From Rhizobium sp. Q54 (GTDB lineage: Bacteria; Pseudomonadota; Alphaproteobacteria; Rhizobiales; Beijerinckiaceae), in contig CAMDOY010000007.1 of the NCBI GenBank assembly GCA_945903655.1, forward strand, positions 1 to 26,861: a DNA stretch of 26,861 bases. Direction: 5' to 3'. Below are positions 8,247-16,513 of this stretch, piece after piece. The translations under genes were made by a program, and so were the position numbers. Under the pieces are notes generated by a model, which was not told where the DNA came from, searched no databases, and saw nothing but the letters and a program-made list of their open reading frames with translations. The first letter of the stretch is position 1; every line of letters begins with the position of its first letter.

Positions 8247-11200
8247 CTATTCCGCCGCGATGGGAACCGCAGGGGTCGGGGCGCGCAGCTGCGCCAATAG
8301 CGCCGCCTCCTCAGCCTTGGCGGCTTTCAGATGGCGCAGCTTCACATGGCCAAAGCCCCGGATCTTCTCGGGGATCGCCGCCAGCGCCACGGCGGTGGCG
8401 TGTTTCTCCGGACAAAGCGCGGCCATGAGCTCTTCCAGCAGGGCCTCGTAATCCCTAGTGAGCTTGCGCTCCTCGCGCCGCTCCTGCGTATAGCCGAAGA
8501 TGTCGAACATGGTGCCGCGCAGGCCCTTGAGCGCCGCCAACCCGCGAAACAGGACCATCATGCGCGGGCCGAAGGTGGACTTCACGGGCAGGCCGGTATG
8601 GGGATCGCGGCGGCTCAGCAGCGGCGGCGCCAGATGGAACTCGAAGCGCAGATCCCCCTCGAATGTCGCCTTCACCTGATCGAGGAAGGCGCCGTCCGTA
8701 TAGAGCCGCGCCACCTCATATTCGTCCTTCACCGCCATGAGCTTGAACAGATTGCGCGCCACCGCCTGCGCGAACTCCTCGCGCCCCGGCGTTTTCGCCT
8801 GTTCCGCCGCGCGCGCCTTCAAGGCGAGGGAGCGGTAGCGCTCCCCATAGGCGCCGTTCTGATAGGCGGTGAGGAAGGCCACCCGCCGCGCCACGATCTC
8901 ATCAAAGCCCTGCGACAGATGGTGCTGCGCAGCCTCTGGCTTGGCGGCCGCCAGCAGGGCCTCGACCCCCGCGCCATCCACCGCCATACGGCGGCCCCAG
9001 ACGAAGGCCTGCTTGTTCATCTCCACCGCTTCGCGGTTCAGCTCCAGCGCGCGGAAGATCGCCTCCTGCGAGAGCGGCACGAAACCCTTCTGCCAGGCGA
9101 AGCCGAGCGTGAACATGTTGGTCGCCAGCGGCGAGCCCAGCAGCTCGCCTGCGATGCGGCTGGCGTCCATGAAATGGGCGGTCTCGCCCGCCGCCTCGCG
9201 AATGGTTTTCTTGATGCGGGCGGTGGGCAGGGTGAAATCGGCGTTGCGGGTGAAGTCGCCGGGATAGGTCTCCGCCATGTTCACGATCACGCCGGTATGG
9301 CCATGGCGCACGGCGGCCAGCACCTTCTTCATGCCGGAGACCACGAGGTCGCAGCCCAGCACCAGATCCGCCTGCCCCGCCGCGATGCGGATGGCGTGGA
9401 TATCCTCGGGGCGGCGCCCGATCTTCACATGGCTGAAAACCGCCCCGCCCTTTTGCGCGATGCCGGTCATGTCGATGATGCCCGCGCCCTTGCCTTCCAG
9501 ATGGGCCGCCATGCCTAAAATGGCGCCGATGGTGACGACGCCCGTGCCGCCCACGCCCGCGACGAGAATCTCGAAGGGATGGCTCGTCAGGTCAGGCAGC
9601 TGCGGCAGGGGCAGATCGCCACCCGCATCGCCCTTGGCGGCGGCCACAGGCGCGGCCTTTTTCATCTTCGCCCCATGCACCGTCACGAAGGAGGGGCAGA
9701 AGCCGTTGACGCAGGAAAAATCCTTGTTGCAGCTACCCTGGTCGATGCGGCGCTTGCGGCCGAATTCGGTCTCCACGGGCTGCACGGAGACGCAGTTGGA
9801 TTGCACCCCGCAATCGCCGCAGCCCTCGCAGACCAGCTCGTTGATGATGACGCGCTTGTCGGGATCGGGATAGGAGCCGCGCTTGCGGCGACGGCGCTTT
9901 TCGGCGGCGCAGGTCTGGTCGAAAATCAGCGCGGTGACGCCGGGGACGGCGGCCAGCTCGCGCTGCACCGCATCCAGCTCCTCGCGCGGGCGGATGGTGA
10001 GGCCTGCGGGCCATTGGATATTGGTTGGGTATTTGGTGGGATCGTCGGTCACCAGCACCAGCTGGCGCACCCCCTCCGCCGCCACCTGCCGGGCGATGGC
10101 GTCCACCGTGAGGCCGCCATCATGGGCCTGACCGCCGGTCATGGCCACTGCGTCGTTGTAGAGGATCTTGTAGGTCATGTTCACGCCAGACCCGATGGCG
10201 AAGCGGATGGCGAGCACGCCCGAGTGGTTATAGGTGCCGTCGCCGATGTTCTGGAACACATGGCCGCGCGTGGAGAAGGGGGCTTCGCCGACCCAATTGG
10301 CGCCCTCGCCGCCCATCTGGGTAAAGCCCTCGGTGGCGCGGTCCATCCACTGGACCATGTAGTGGCAGCCGATGCCCGCATAGGCGCGCATGCCCTCGGG
10401 CACCTTGGTGGAGGAATTGTGCGGACAGCCCGAGCAGAAATAGGGCGTGCGCTGGGCGGCCTCCTGGGCCTGATCCAGCATGGCCTGCGCCTGCTTCACC
10501 CGTGACAGGTTGCGGGCGAGATCCACATCCTGCGGAAAGCGCGCGGAGAGCCGCTCGCCCAGCGCGATGGCGATGTCGTTGGTGTCCAGCGCATATTTGG
10601 CCGGGAAGAGCGAGGCGCCCATCTCGTCCTTCTTGCCGATGACGAGGGGCTGGCGGGGCGCCACATAAAGCTCCTCGCGCACCTGCATCTCGATCAGGGA
10701 ACGCTTCTCCTCGATCACAATGATGAGATCGAGGCCCTCGGCGAATTCCCGCAAGCCCTGCGGATCGATGGGCCAGACGCAGCCCAGCTTGTAGAGCCGC
10801 AGGCCCAAGGCGCTGGCGCGGACTTCGTCGATCCCCAGATCCTCCAGCGCTTGCCGTGCGTCAAGATAGGACTTACCGGTCGTGATGATGCCGACCCTGG
10901 CGTTGGGCCCGCCCGACAGGATCATCTGGTTGATCTTGTTCGCGCGCAAAAAGGCCACGATGGCGTCGCGCTTGTGGTCCAGCAGGCGCGCTTCCTGGGT
11001 GAGCACGGGATCGCCCGCGCGGATGTTGAGCCCGCCTGTCGGCATTTCGTAGTCAGTCGGGATGACCGTGGCGATGCGGTCCAGATCGCTTTCGACCACG
11101 GCGGTGGATTCGATGTTGTCCTTGACGCATTTCACGCCGACCCAGACGCCCGCATAGCGCGAGAGAGCGAAGCCATAGAGGCCATAGTCGATAAGTTCCT

Positions 11201-11762
11201 GCACGCCAGCGGGATGCAGGATCGGGATCATGATGTTGAAGAGGTGAAATTCCGACTGATGGCCTGACGTGGAGGATTCTGACGCATGATCATCCCCCAT
11301 CAGCACAAGCACGCCGCCATGTTTTGACGTGCCCGCGAGATTGGCGTGACGGAAGACGTCACCGGAGCGGTCGACGCCCGGGCCCTTGCCGTACCAGACC
11401 GCGAAGACCCCGTCATATTTGCCCTCGCCGCGCATCTCCGCCTGCTGGGCGCCCCAGATGGCCGTGGCGGCCAGATCCTCGTTGAGGCCGGGCTGGAAGA
11501 CCACGTCAGCCGCTTTCAGCTCCTTGGCGGCAAGCATGAACTGCTGGTCGAGCCCGCCCACCGGCGAGCCACGGTAGCCCGAGACAAAGCCTGCGGTGTT
11601 GAGACCGGCGTTGCGGTCGCGCGCCTTCTGCATGAGCAGCAGGCGGGTGATGGCCTGGGAGCCCGTTATGAAGACGCGGGTCTTGGCGAGATCATATTTG
11701 TCGGCGAGCGTCACCTGCGCAAGCGGAAGGGGCGAGGGGAGATCGCGGCCGTCATGTGTCAT
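8247..11762 (-). CDS. Fused indolepyruvate ferredoxin oxidoreductase-type 2-oxoacid oxidoreductase
   Basis: The product is a 1171-residue single-chain enzyme of the indolepyruvate:ferredoxin oxidoreductase family, which decarboxylates aryl or branched 2-oxoacids oxidatively to acyl-CoA. The N-terminal half (about 20-440) holds the pyrimidine/alpha-type domains (GSQAITRLLL, GYRGSPVGGLD). FCSGCPHNSS follows near 442. The TPP site is GDG at 508-510 with Asn536. A cysteine-rich region with Cys645, Cys648, Cys651 and Cys657 can bind Fe-S. A gamma-type domain begins near 734 (AGVGGTGVVTIG), and a C-terminal DUF6537-like tail follows. Fused proteins of about 1160 residues are the usual alphaproteobacterial form. 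The ATG at 11760-11762 was chosen because GGGGAG lies 7 bases before it; an in-frame ATG 57 bases further upstream (11819) lacks this. The physiological substrate is not determined by sequence. Confidence 0.93.
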   Translation of the reverse strand: MTHDGRDLPSPLPLAQVTLADKYDLAKTRVFITGSQAITRLLLMQKARDRNAGLNTAGFVSGYRGSPVGGLDQQFMLAAKELKAADVVFQPGLNEDLAATAIWGAQQAEMRGEGKYDGVFAVWYGKGPGVDRSGDVFRHANLAGTSKHGGVLVLMGDDHASESSTSGHQSEFHLFNIMIPILHPAGVQELIDYGLYGFALSRYAGVWVGVKCVKDNIESTAVVESDLDRIATVIPTDYEMPTGGLNIRAGDPVLTQEARLLDHKRDAIVAFLRANKINQMILSGGPNARVGIITTGKSYLDARQALEDLGIDEVRASALGLRLYKLGCVWPIDPQGLREFAEGLDLIIVIEEKRSLIEMQVREELYVAPRQPLVIGKKDEMGASLFPAKYALDTNDIAIALGERLSARFPQDVDLARNLSRVKQAQAMLDQAQEAAQRTPYFCSGCPHNSSTKVPEGMRAYAGIGCHYMVQWMDRATEGFTQMGGEGANWVGEAPFSTRGHVFQNIGDGTYNHSGVLAIRFAIGSGVNMTYKILYNDAVAMTGGQAHDGGLTVDAIARQVAAEGVRQLVLVTDDPTKYPTNIQWPAGLTIRPREELDAVQRELAAVPGVTALIFDQTCAAEKRRRRKRGSYPDPDKRVIINELVCEGCGDCGVQSNCVSVQPVETEFGRKRRIDQGSCNKDFSCVNGFCPSFVTVHGAKMKKAAPVAAAKGDAGGDLPLPQLPDLTSHPFEILVAGVGGTGVVTIGAILGMAAHLEGKGAGIIDMTGIAQKGGAVFSHVKIGRRPEDIHAIRIAAGQADLVLGCDLVVSGMKKVLAAVRHGHTGVIVNMAETYPGDFTRNADFTLPTARIKKTIREAAGETAHFMDASRIAGELLGSPLATNMFTLGFAWQKGFVPLSQEAIFRALELNREAVEMNKQAFVWGRRMAVDGAGVEALLAAAKPEAAQHHLSQGFDEIVARRVAFLTAYQNGAYGERYRSLALKARAAEQAKTPGREEFAQAVARNLFKLMAVKDEYEVARLYTDGAFLDQVKATFEGDLRFEFHLAPPLLSRRDPHTGLPVKSTFGPRMMVLFRGLAALKGLRGTMFDIFGYTQERREERKLTRDYEALLEELMAALCPEKHATAVALAAIPEKIRGFGHVKLRHLKAAKAEEAALLAQLRAPTPAVPIAAE

Positions 11763-11889
11763 GTCTGTGCTCCCCGCCCGAAGGCCGCCGGATTCGGCGG
11801 CGCCAAGGCCCTCATGCAATGTAGGGCGACGAGGCCTTTCTTTTCAAGACAAGACGATGTGTTGCCTGACTGCCCCGATCAAGCCAAAG

Positions 11890-11902
11890 TTGTCTGCGAC
11901 AA
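11890..11902. promoter_or_regulatory. Small inverted repeat upstream of the DUF1007 gene
   Basis: TTGTC (11890-11894) and GACAA (11898-11902) form a perfect 5-3-5 inverted repeat in the 174-base gap between the divergent oxidoreductase and DUF1007 genes, 34 bases before the DUF1007 ATG. The position would suit an operator, but the arms are short and I match it to no known regulator. Metal-responsive control would be sensible for the downstream genes; that is inference. Confidence 0.2.
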
Positions 11903-11936
11903 AACCGACTCAACCCCGCTCGAGAGCGCCCGCCCC

Positions 11937-12566
11937 ATGAAGAGACTCGCCCTCCTTCTGCCCCTGGCCTTGTGGAGCCTTCCAGCCCACGCCCATCCCC
12001 ATGTCATGGTCGCCGTGACCAGCGAGGTGATCTTCGCGGACGGCAAGGTGGCGGGGATCCGCCATCACTGGACCTTCGACGACATGTATTCGGCCTTCGT
12101 CACCGCCAACCTCGGGAAGAACGGCAAGGACCCCACCACCGCCGAGCTGCAGCCGGTGGCGCAGACCAATGTGGAGTCGCTGAAGGAGTTCGATTATTTC
12201 ACCGTTCCCAAGATGAACGGCAAAAAGGCGGGCTTTGGCGACGCCAAAGACTATTCCATGACATTCGACGGCAAGGAGAAGACCGCGACCCTGCACTTCA
12301 CCCTGCCGCTGGCGGAGGCCATCGCGGCCAGGACTTTCGTGTTCCAGATCTACGACCCCAGCTATTTCGTCGCCTTTTCCTTCGAAAAGGGCGATCCGGT
12401 GAAGCTGCTGAACGCCCCGGCTGGCTGCTCGCTCAGCGTTTCCAAGCCCAAGGCGCTGGACAGCGAAGAAAGCAAGAAGCTGAACGAGAGCTTCTTCTCC
12501 GGCCTCTCCCCCGGCTCGGATTTTGGCGCCAAGCTCGCCGACCGCGCCATCGTGGCCTGCCCCTGA
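11937..12566 (+). CDS. DUF1007 family periplasmic protein
   Basis: The product is 209 residues, opening with a clear Sec signal peptide: MKRL, a hydrophobic stretch LALLLPLALWSLP, and a likely cleavage after AHA. The mature protein starts HPHVMV, and a histidine-rich mature N-terminus is typical of DUF1007 (COG3683). These proteins are usually encoded beside NicO/RcnA-like nickel or cobalt transporters and are thought to act as periplasmic partners of the channel. DDMYSAFVTANLG and KEFDYFTVPKMNGKK are seen in the middle, consistent with the family. The ribosome site is weak (GAGAG about 10 bases upstream), but the signal peptide fixes the start, so the in-frame extension back to 11346 is not coding. 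The stop overlaps the start of the next gene (TGATG). Confidence 0.88.
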   Translation: MKRLALLLPLALWSLPAHAHPHVMVAVTSEVIFADGKVAGIRHHWTFDDMYSAFVTANLGKNGKDPTTAELQPVAQTNVESLKEFDYFTVPKMNGKKAGFGDAKDYSMTFDGKEKTATLHFTLPLAEAIAARTFVFQIYDPSYFVAFSFEKGDPVKLLNAPAGCSLSVSKPKALDSEESKKLNESFFSGLSPGSDFGAKLADRAIVACP

Positions 12567-13585
12567 TGACGCGCCGGGGCGCATGGCGGCTGGCGGGGCT
12601 GGCTTGTCTGCTGGCGCTGGCCTGCGTGGCGGGCGAGGCCATGGCGCAGGGGCTCGGCGCCCCCGCGCGCAACCCCTTCAGCGTGGGGCTGAGCGAGGGC
12701 GGCGGGCAATATACGGGGGTGCTGGGCTGGATCATGTCCCAGCAGATGGCCTTCGAGCGGCAGATGAGCGGCGCCGTGCGAGCGATCCGCACCACTGGCG
12801 CAGGCTTCTGGACCCTCGCCGCCATCAGCTTCGCCTATGGGGTGTTGCATGCGGCGGGGCCGGGGCACGGCAAGGCTGTCGTGGCCGCCTATATGATCGC
12901 CAATGAGCGGGCGCTGAAGCGCGGGCTGTTGATCTCCGGGCTCGCCTCCCTGCTGCAGGGCTTCGTCGCCATCGCCATTGTGGGGGTGCTTGCGCTGCTG
13001 CTCAACGCCACCGCCCAGCGCATGCACGACGCCGCCCAATGGGTGGAGATCGCCAGCTTTGCAGGCATCGCCGCCTTCGGCGCCTTTCTGGCCTTCAGAA
13101 AGGGTCGCGCGCTGCTGGCGACCCTGCGGCCCTCTGCCCCCTCCCCCGCCTCTCGCTTCGTCTGCGAGGCCGTGGATGCGGATGAGACCCATGTGCATGG
13201 GCCGGACTGCGGCCATTTCCACATGCCGGACCCCAGCACGCTGGGCAAACACAGCTTCTCCTGGCGGGATGCGGCGCTGACCGTCATCACGGCGGGGTCG
13301 CGACCCTGTTCGGGGGCGATTCTGGTGCTGGTCTTCTCCATGGCGCAGGGGATCTTCTGGGCGGGCATGGCCGCCACCTTCGCCATGGCGCTGGGCACGG
13401 CGATCACCACAGGCGCGCTGGCCACCATGGCGGTCCTGACCAAGGACCTCGCCCTGCGCCTGACCGGCGGCCAGAGCAGCCGACGCGGCGAGATCGTCGC
13501 CCGCGTGCTGGAATTCGCCGCCGCCTGTCTGGTGCTGGCGCTGGGCGCGGCGTTGCTGATGGGGGTCACGCTGGCGGGGGTGTAG
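12566..13585 (+). CDS. NicO/RcnA-like nickel/cobalt transporter
   Basis: The product is a 339-residue polytopic membrane protein of the NicO family (nickel/cobalt efflux or permease). After a hydrophobic leader (residues 8-28) comes the family hallmark HAAGPGHGK at 95-103 in the first core helix, then more helices. A cytosolic or periplasmic loop carries His209, His211, Cys215, His217 and His219, a likely metal-binding cluster. PCSGA follows at 247-251, with three further helices. Its ATG overlaps the DUF1007 stop by one base, so the two proteins are translationally coupled and probably work together. Family members include RcnA, which exports Ni and Co, and HupE/NicO proteins that import. 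Direction and metal cannot be settled here; no urease, hydrogenase or cobalamin genes lie in the window to favour import. Confidence 0.9.
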   Translation: MTRRGAWRLAGLACLLALACVAGEAMAQGLGAPARNPFSVGLSEGGGQYTGVLGWIMSQQMAFERQMSGAVRAIRTTGAGFWTLAAISFAYGVLHAAGPGHGKAVVAAYMIANERALKRGLLISGLASLLQGFVAIAIVGVLALLLNATAQRMHDAAQWVEIASFAGIAAFGAFLAFRKGRALLATLRPSAPSPASRFVCEAVDADETHVHGPDCGHFHMPDPSTLGKHSFSWRDAALTVITAGSRPCSGAILVLVFSMAQGIFWAGMAATFAMALGTAITTGALATMAVLTKDLALRLTGGQSSRRGEIVARVLEFAAACLVLALGAALLMGVTLAGV

Positions 13586-13865
13586 TATCCATCATCATCC
13601 GATTTGGGGATGCTTGCGCGCCATCGCGGCCTCTCCACAAATGTCGTTCACCTTCGCGCCAACAAGCGCTGAAGCCACTCATACTACTCCCAGAGAATAG
13701 GGGTGCGTGGACGTTCATTGCGCTTCCAGGTTCAATCAAAATCGAAAAATCCGATATCAATCGTCAAGTCCACTGGATGCCTGACCCAAAAGCCAAAACC
13801 GTCATCTGTTCGTCATATGCAATCAATAATTCGTTAACCACTGTTATTGTGTATGGAAGACGATC
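13586..13865. other. AT-richer intergenic region before the autotransporter
   Basis: These 280 bases are visibly poorer in GC than most of the window, with tracts such as AATCAAAATCGAAAAATC near 13734 and AATCAATAAT near 13821. The promoter of the autotransporter gene should be here; several AT-rich hexamers between 13815 and 13850 could serve as a -10 element, but none has a good -35 partner. CTTC/GAAG and CGC/GCG segments at 13652-13674 can form a weak hairpin that might end NicO transcription. No gene was recognised. Confidence 0.45.
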
Positions 13866-16427
13866 ATGGCTTTCCCTTGTTACTTCTACCCATCATTTTG
13901 CGCGAGATTGAGTGTTTCAGCCTCCGCCTTGCTCGTAGCGACGGTCGCAGCTTATGCAACGGACTTTCCCGTAACCAGCAGCACCACGTCAGCAGTTACT
14001 CTCTCCCCGGGAGACTCGCTTACGGTATCTTCTGGTGGCGGCGTATCTACTTCAGGAAGCACCGTTTCGGTTACCGCTACTGGCGGCTCTGGGTCGACAA
14101 CCATCTCGAACAGCGGAACCATCAGTCAGACCGGGACCGGACGTACGATCTATAGCAGTCCGAGCGGAAGCGGGTTCAATCTTCAGAATCTGCTGGATGG
14201 GATCATCACGTCCGTGGGGACGGACGTTATGAGAATGTCCAATCCCGTGACCGTCTACACCATCAACAACCAGGGAACGATCTGGCAGAAGGGCACTGGC
14301 ACAGCGAGCGGCCAGGCTCTCGATTTGCGAGACATCACATCGACGGGCAACACCATCACCAACGGCTCTTCAACCAATGCTTCGGCTACCATTAAAGCAG
14401 ACGGCGATGACGCCATTCGTCCTGGCAGCAATACTATAATCTTGAACTACGGCACGATAATTTCGAATGGCGTCGTAAACACAAAATGCCCCGACTTTAT
14501 TGGTGGCACTACCACGGCAGCCACATGTGTCTCATCTCCTTCCGCGCATGATGCGATCGATGTTGGTAGTAGAACAATGGTCAGCGTCGAAAACTACGGT
14601 ACGATCAGCGGTCCCCGCCACGGCATCACCGCTGACACCGAAATTTCTGTAATCAACCGTTCGGGTGGTCTAATCGTTGGCCGAAACGGGTCAGGTGTTG
14701 GCAGCGACGGAACCGGCACAGTCATCAACTACGGGACGATCCGCGGCGAATACGCAGGCGCCGGAAATGCCTACAATCACACAATTACAGGCTATCCAAA
14801 TCAGACCATTAATAACGGCGACGGCGATGGTGTTGATATTGATGGCGTCGCTCGCATTGAAAATTATGGAACGATCATCGGCGCGGGAGCTGGTGGCTTT
14901 GATTCTTCCGGCAACCCCAACGGCGCAGATGGCATTGCGGCGGGCGGCGGTGTGATCATCAATAGTGTTGGTGCGCTAATTCAAGGCGCAAATAATGGCA
15001 TTTTGATCGATAACGGCGGGGGCCTTGCTGGCGTCGCAGCCACCTCCATCACCAACGCAGGTACGATCACCGGCAGCAATTATGGTATCAGGATTGCCGG
15101 CGCCTATAACAACACAATCATAAATTCCGGGACGATCTCTGGCGGGACCTTCGCTATCCAAACCGGTGCAGGCGCCGATACGCTTGAGATCCGTGGCGGG
15201 TCGCGCATCATCGGGCCGGTTGATCTGGGCGGCGGCGCAGATGTCATCCGTTTTACCGGCGGCAACCACAAGCTCACCCTCTCATCGGGAAATCTCACCT
15301 CGGCGATCCTCACGAGCAGTTCAATCCCCTACGTCGTTTCCGGCGACAAGGTTGCGGCCATCGATCCCACGTCCTTCGCCGCAAGCGCCGCCATGCTGCA
15401 GTCCACCACCCGCGTCATTTCTTCGCTGGCCCCGGACTTCACGCCGACGCTCAGGGATCAGAAGCGTCCGCCGATCATGTCCTATGCGCCAGCTCCTGAA
15501 GCATTGAAGATCCCGGAAGGCGCAATGGCATATGCTGCTGACGCTACGCTGAAGAGTCAGACGGCTGTCACCGCCGATGGCTCTGCGATCTGGACGCGCG
15601 TGTTTGGTGGCCAGAGCCATGCGAATGCGGCGGGGACCCTCGTGGGCTTCCGCAACAGCTTTTTTGGTGGGGCTATCGGTGTTGATATGCCGGTGGATGC
15701 AAGCCGTCGCTATGGCGTCTTCCTCGGCGGCGTCAGTAATTCCAGCAAGCTAGCCGAGAACTATGGGGATACGACCTCCAAAATGGTCTTCGCAGGCGGC
15801 TATCTGCGTCAGTCTTGGGACAGTTCGTTCATGAAACTCGCCCTTCAGGCGGGCCTTGGTTCCAATGACACCTCGCGTAACATTTCCAACAACACTGCAA
15901 ACGGTGGCGTGGAGACAGCCAAAGGGAATTACAGCAACTGGTACATGAGCCCCGAATTGAGCGTTGGTCACACCTACGCTTTGGGGGAATTTTTGAATGG
16001 TGATGTGTCTCTTACCCCTGTTGCTCAAGTCCGCTTCCTTCATGGTTCCTTTGGCGGCTATGGAGAAACGGGCGGAACCGACAATCTGCGTATAGGTCAG
16101 CGCACGTCGAGCAGCATGGAAGAGCGCCTCACACTCAAGGCGAGCCATGTCTCTTCGGGTCTGCAAGGTTTTGATCTGAAGCTTGAACTTGAACTGGGCG
16201 CATTGGCGAACCAGCGCGTAGGTGGTGGTGACGTCAGCGCAACCTTCGTTGGTCAGTCCGTCAAGTTTGCGCAACCGGGCAAGGGCAATCGGATAGGCGC
16301 CACTGCTGGCGTTGGCGCCGAGTTGACCAATGGCGCGGTCTCATTCTTCGTGGCAGGAGAGTATATAGCCCGCGCCAATTCAGTTTTGGACTATGCTGGA
16401 AAAATGGGATTGACCGTCAGGTTCTGA
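13866..16427 (+). CDS. Autotransporter with NxGTI beta-helix passenger and C-terminal beta-barrel
   Basis: The product is an 853-residue type Va secreted or surface protein. A signal peptide with a hydrophobic core at about 13-30 is followed by a likely cleavage after AYA (residue 31). The passenger (about 32-500) is rich in Ser, Thr, Gly and Asn and has repeated turns of the form N-x-GTI: NQGTIWQ, NYGTIISN, NYGTISGP, NYGTIRGE, NYGTIIGA, NAGTITGS, NSGTISGG. These predict a parallel beta-helix. From about residue 570 (AIWTRVFGG) to the end is an outer-membrane beta-barrel, closing with LTVRF and a terminal Phe as outer-membrane insertion requires. GGAAGA (13855-13860) lies 5 bases before the ATG. 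The gene is lower in GC and uses rarer codons than its neighbours. The role (adhesion, aggregation or other) is unknown; no protease triad was seen. Confidence 0.92.
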   Translation: MAFPCYFYPSFCARLSVSASALLVATVAAYATDFPVTSSTTSAVTLSPGDSLTVSSGGGVSTSGSTVSVTATGGSGSTTISNSGTISQTGTGRTIYSSPSGSGFNLQNLLDGIITSVGTDVMRMSNPVTVYTINNQGTIWQKGTGTASGQALDLRDITSTGNTITNGSSTNASATIKADGDDAIRPGSNTIILNYGTIISNGVVNTKCPDFIGGTTTAATCVSSPSAHDAIDVGSRTMVSVENYGTISGPRHGITADTEISVINRSGGLIVGRNGSGVGSDGTGTVINYGTIRGEYAGAGNAYNHTITGYPNQTINNGDGDGVDIDGVARIENYGTIIGAGAGGFDSSGNPNGADGIAAGGGVIINSVGALIQGANNGILIDNGGGLAGVAATSITNAGTITGSNYGIRIAGAYNNTIINSGTISGGTFAIQTGAGADTLEIRGGSRIIGPVDLGGGADVIRFTGGNHKLTLSSGNLTSAILTSSSIPYVVSGDKVAAIDPTSFAASAAMLQSTTRVISSLAPDFTPTLRDQKRPPIMSYAPAPEALKIPEGAMAYAADATLKSQTAVTADGSAIWTRVFGGQSHANAAGTLVGFRNSFFGGAIGVDMPVDASRRYGVFLGGVSNSSKLAENYGDTTSKMVFAGGYLRQSWDSSFMKLALQAGLGSNDTSRNISNNTANGGVETAKGNYSNWYMSPELSVGHTYALGEFLNGDVSLTPVAQVRFLHGSFGGYGETGGTDNLRIGQRTSSSMEERLTLKASHVSSGLQGFDLKLELELGALANQRVGGGDVSATFVGQSVKFAQPGKGNRIGATAGVGAELTNGAVSFFVAGEYIARANSVLDYAGKMGLTVRF

Positions 16428-16479
16428 CTGGCGCATCGCGCCTGCGCCCTGCAACCGCCAATTTCTGCTTCATCACCGA

Positions 16480-16510
16480 AAGGGCTCAGCGTAAAGCTGG
16501 GCCCTTCTTA
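16480..16510 (+). terminator. Intrinsic terminator of the autotransporter gene
   Basis: AAGGGCTCAGC (16480-16490) pairs with GCTGGGCCCTT (16496-16506) through 11 bp including one T-G wobble, around the loop GTAAA, and is followed by the T-rich CTTA. It lies about 50 bases after the autotransporter stop and just before the end of the convergent gamma-glutamyltransferase-like gene. On the minus strand the flank is poorer in T, so it mainly serves the plus-strand gene. Confidence 0.8.
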
Positions 16511-16513
16511 TAG

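Noticed and set aside
8331..9518. Long plus-strand frames over the ferredoxin oxidoreductase gene (also 9579-10505)
   Set aside because: They lie opposite a clear 1171-residue enzyme and consist of His/Gly/Arg-rich sequence without motifs.
11346..11936. N-terminal extension of the DUF1007 frame
   Set aside because: It overlaps the oxidoreductase gene on the other strand, and the internal Met at 11937 begins a textbook signal peptide.
11763..11936. A Zur-type or cobalamin-riboswitch control element before DUF1007/NicO
   Set aside because: No 23-base Zur-like palindrome and no B12-box-like sequence could be seen in the gap; only a short TTGTC/GACAA repeat was found.
14035..15210. CRISPR-like or tandem DNA repeat in the autotransporter gene
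   Set aside because: The repeated N-x-GTI units are protein-level beta-helix turns with variable spacing and diverged DNA, not an array of identical repeats and spacers.
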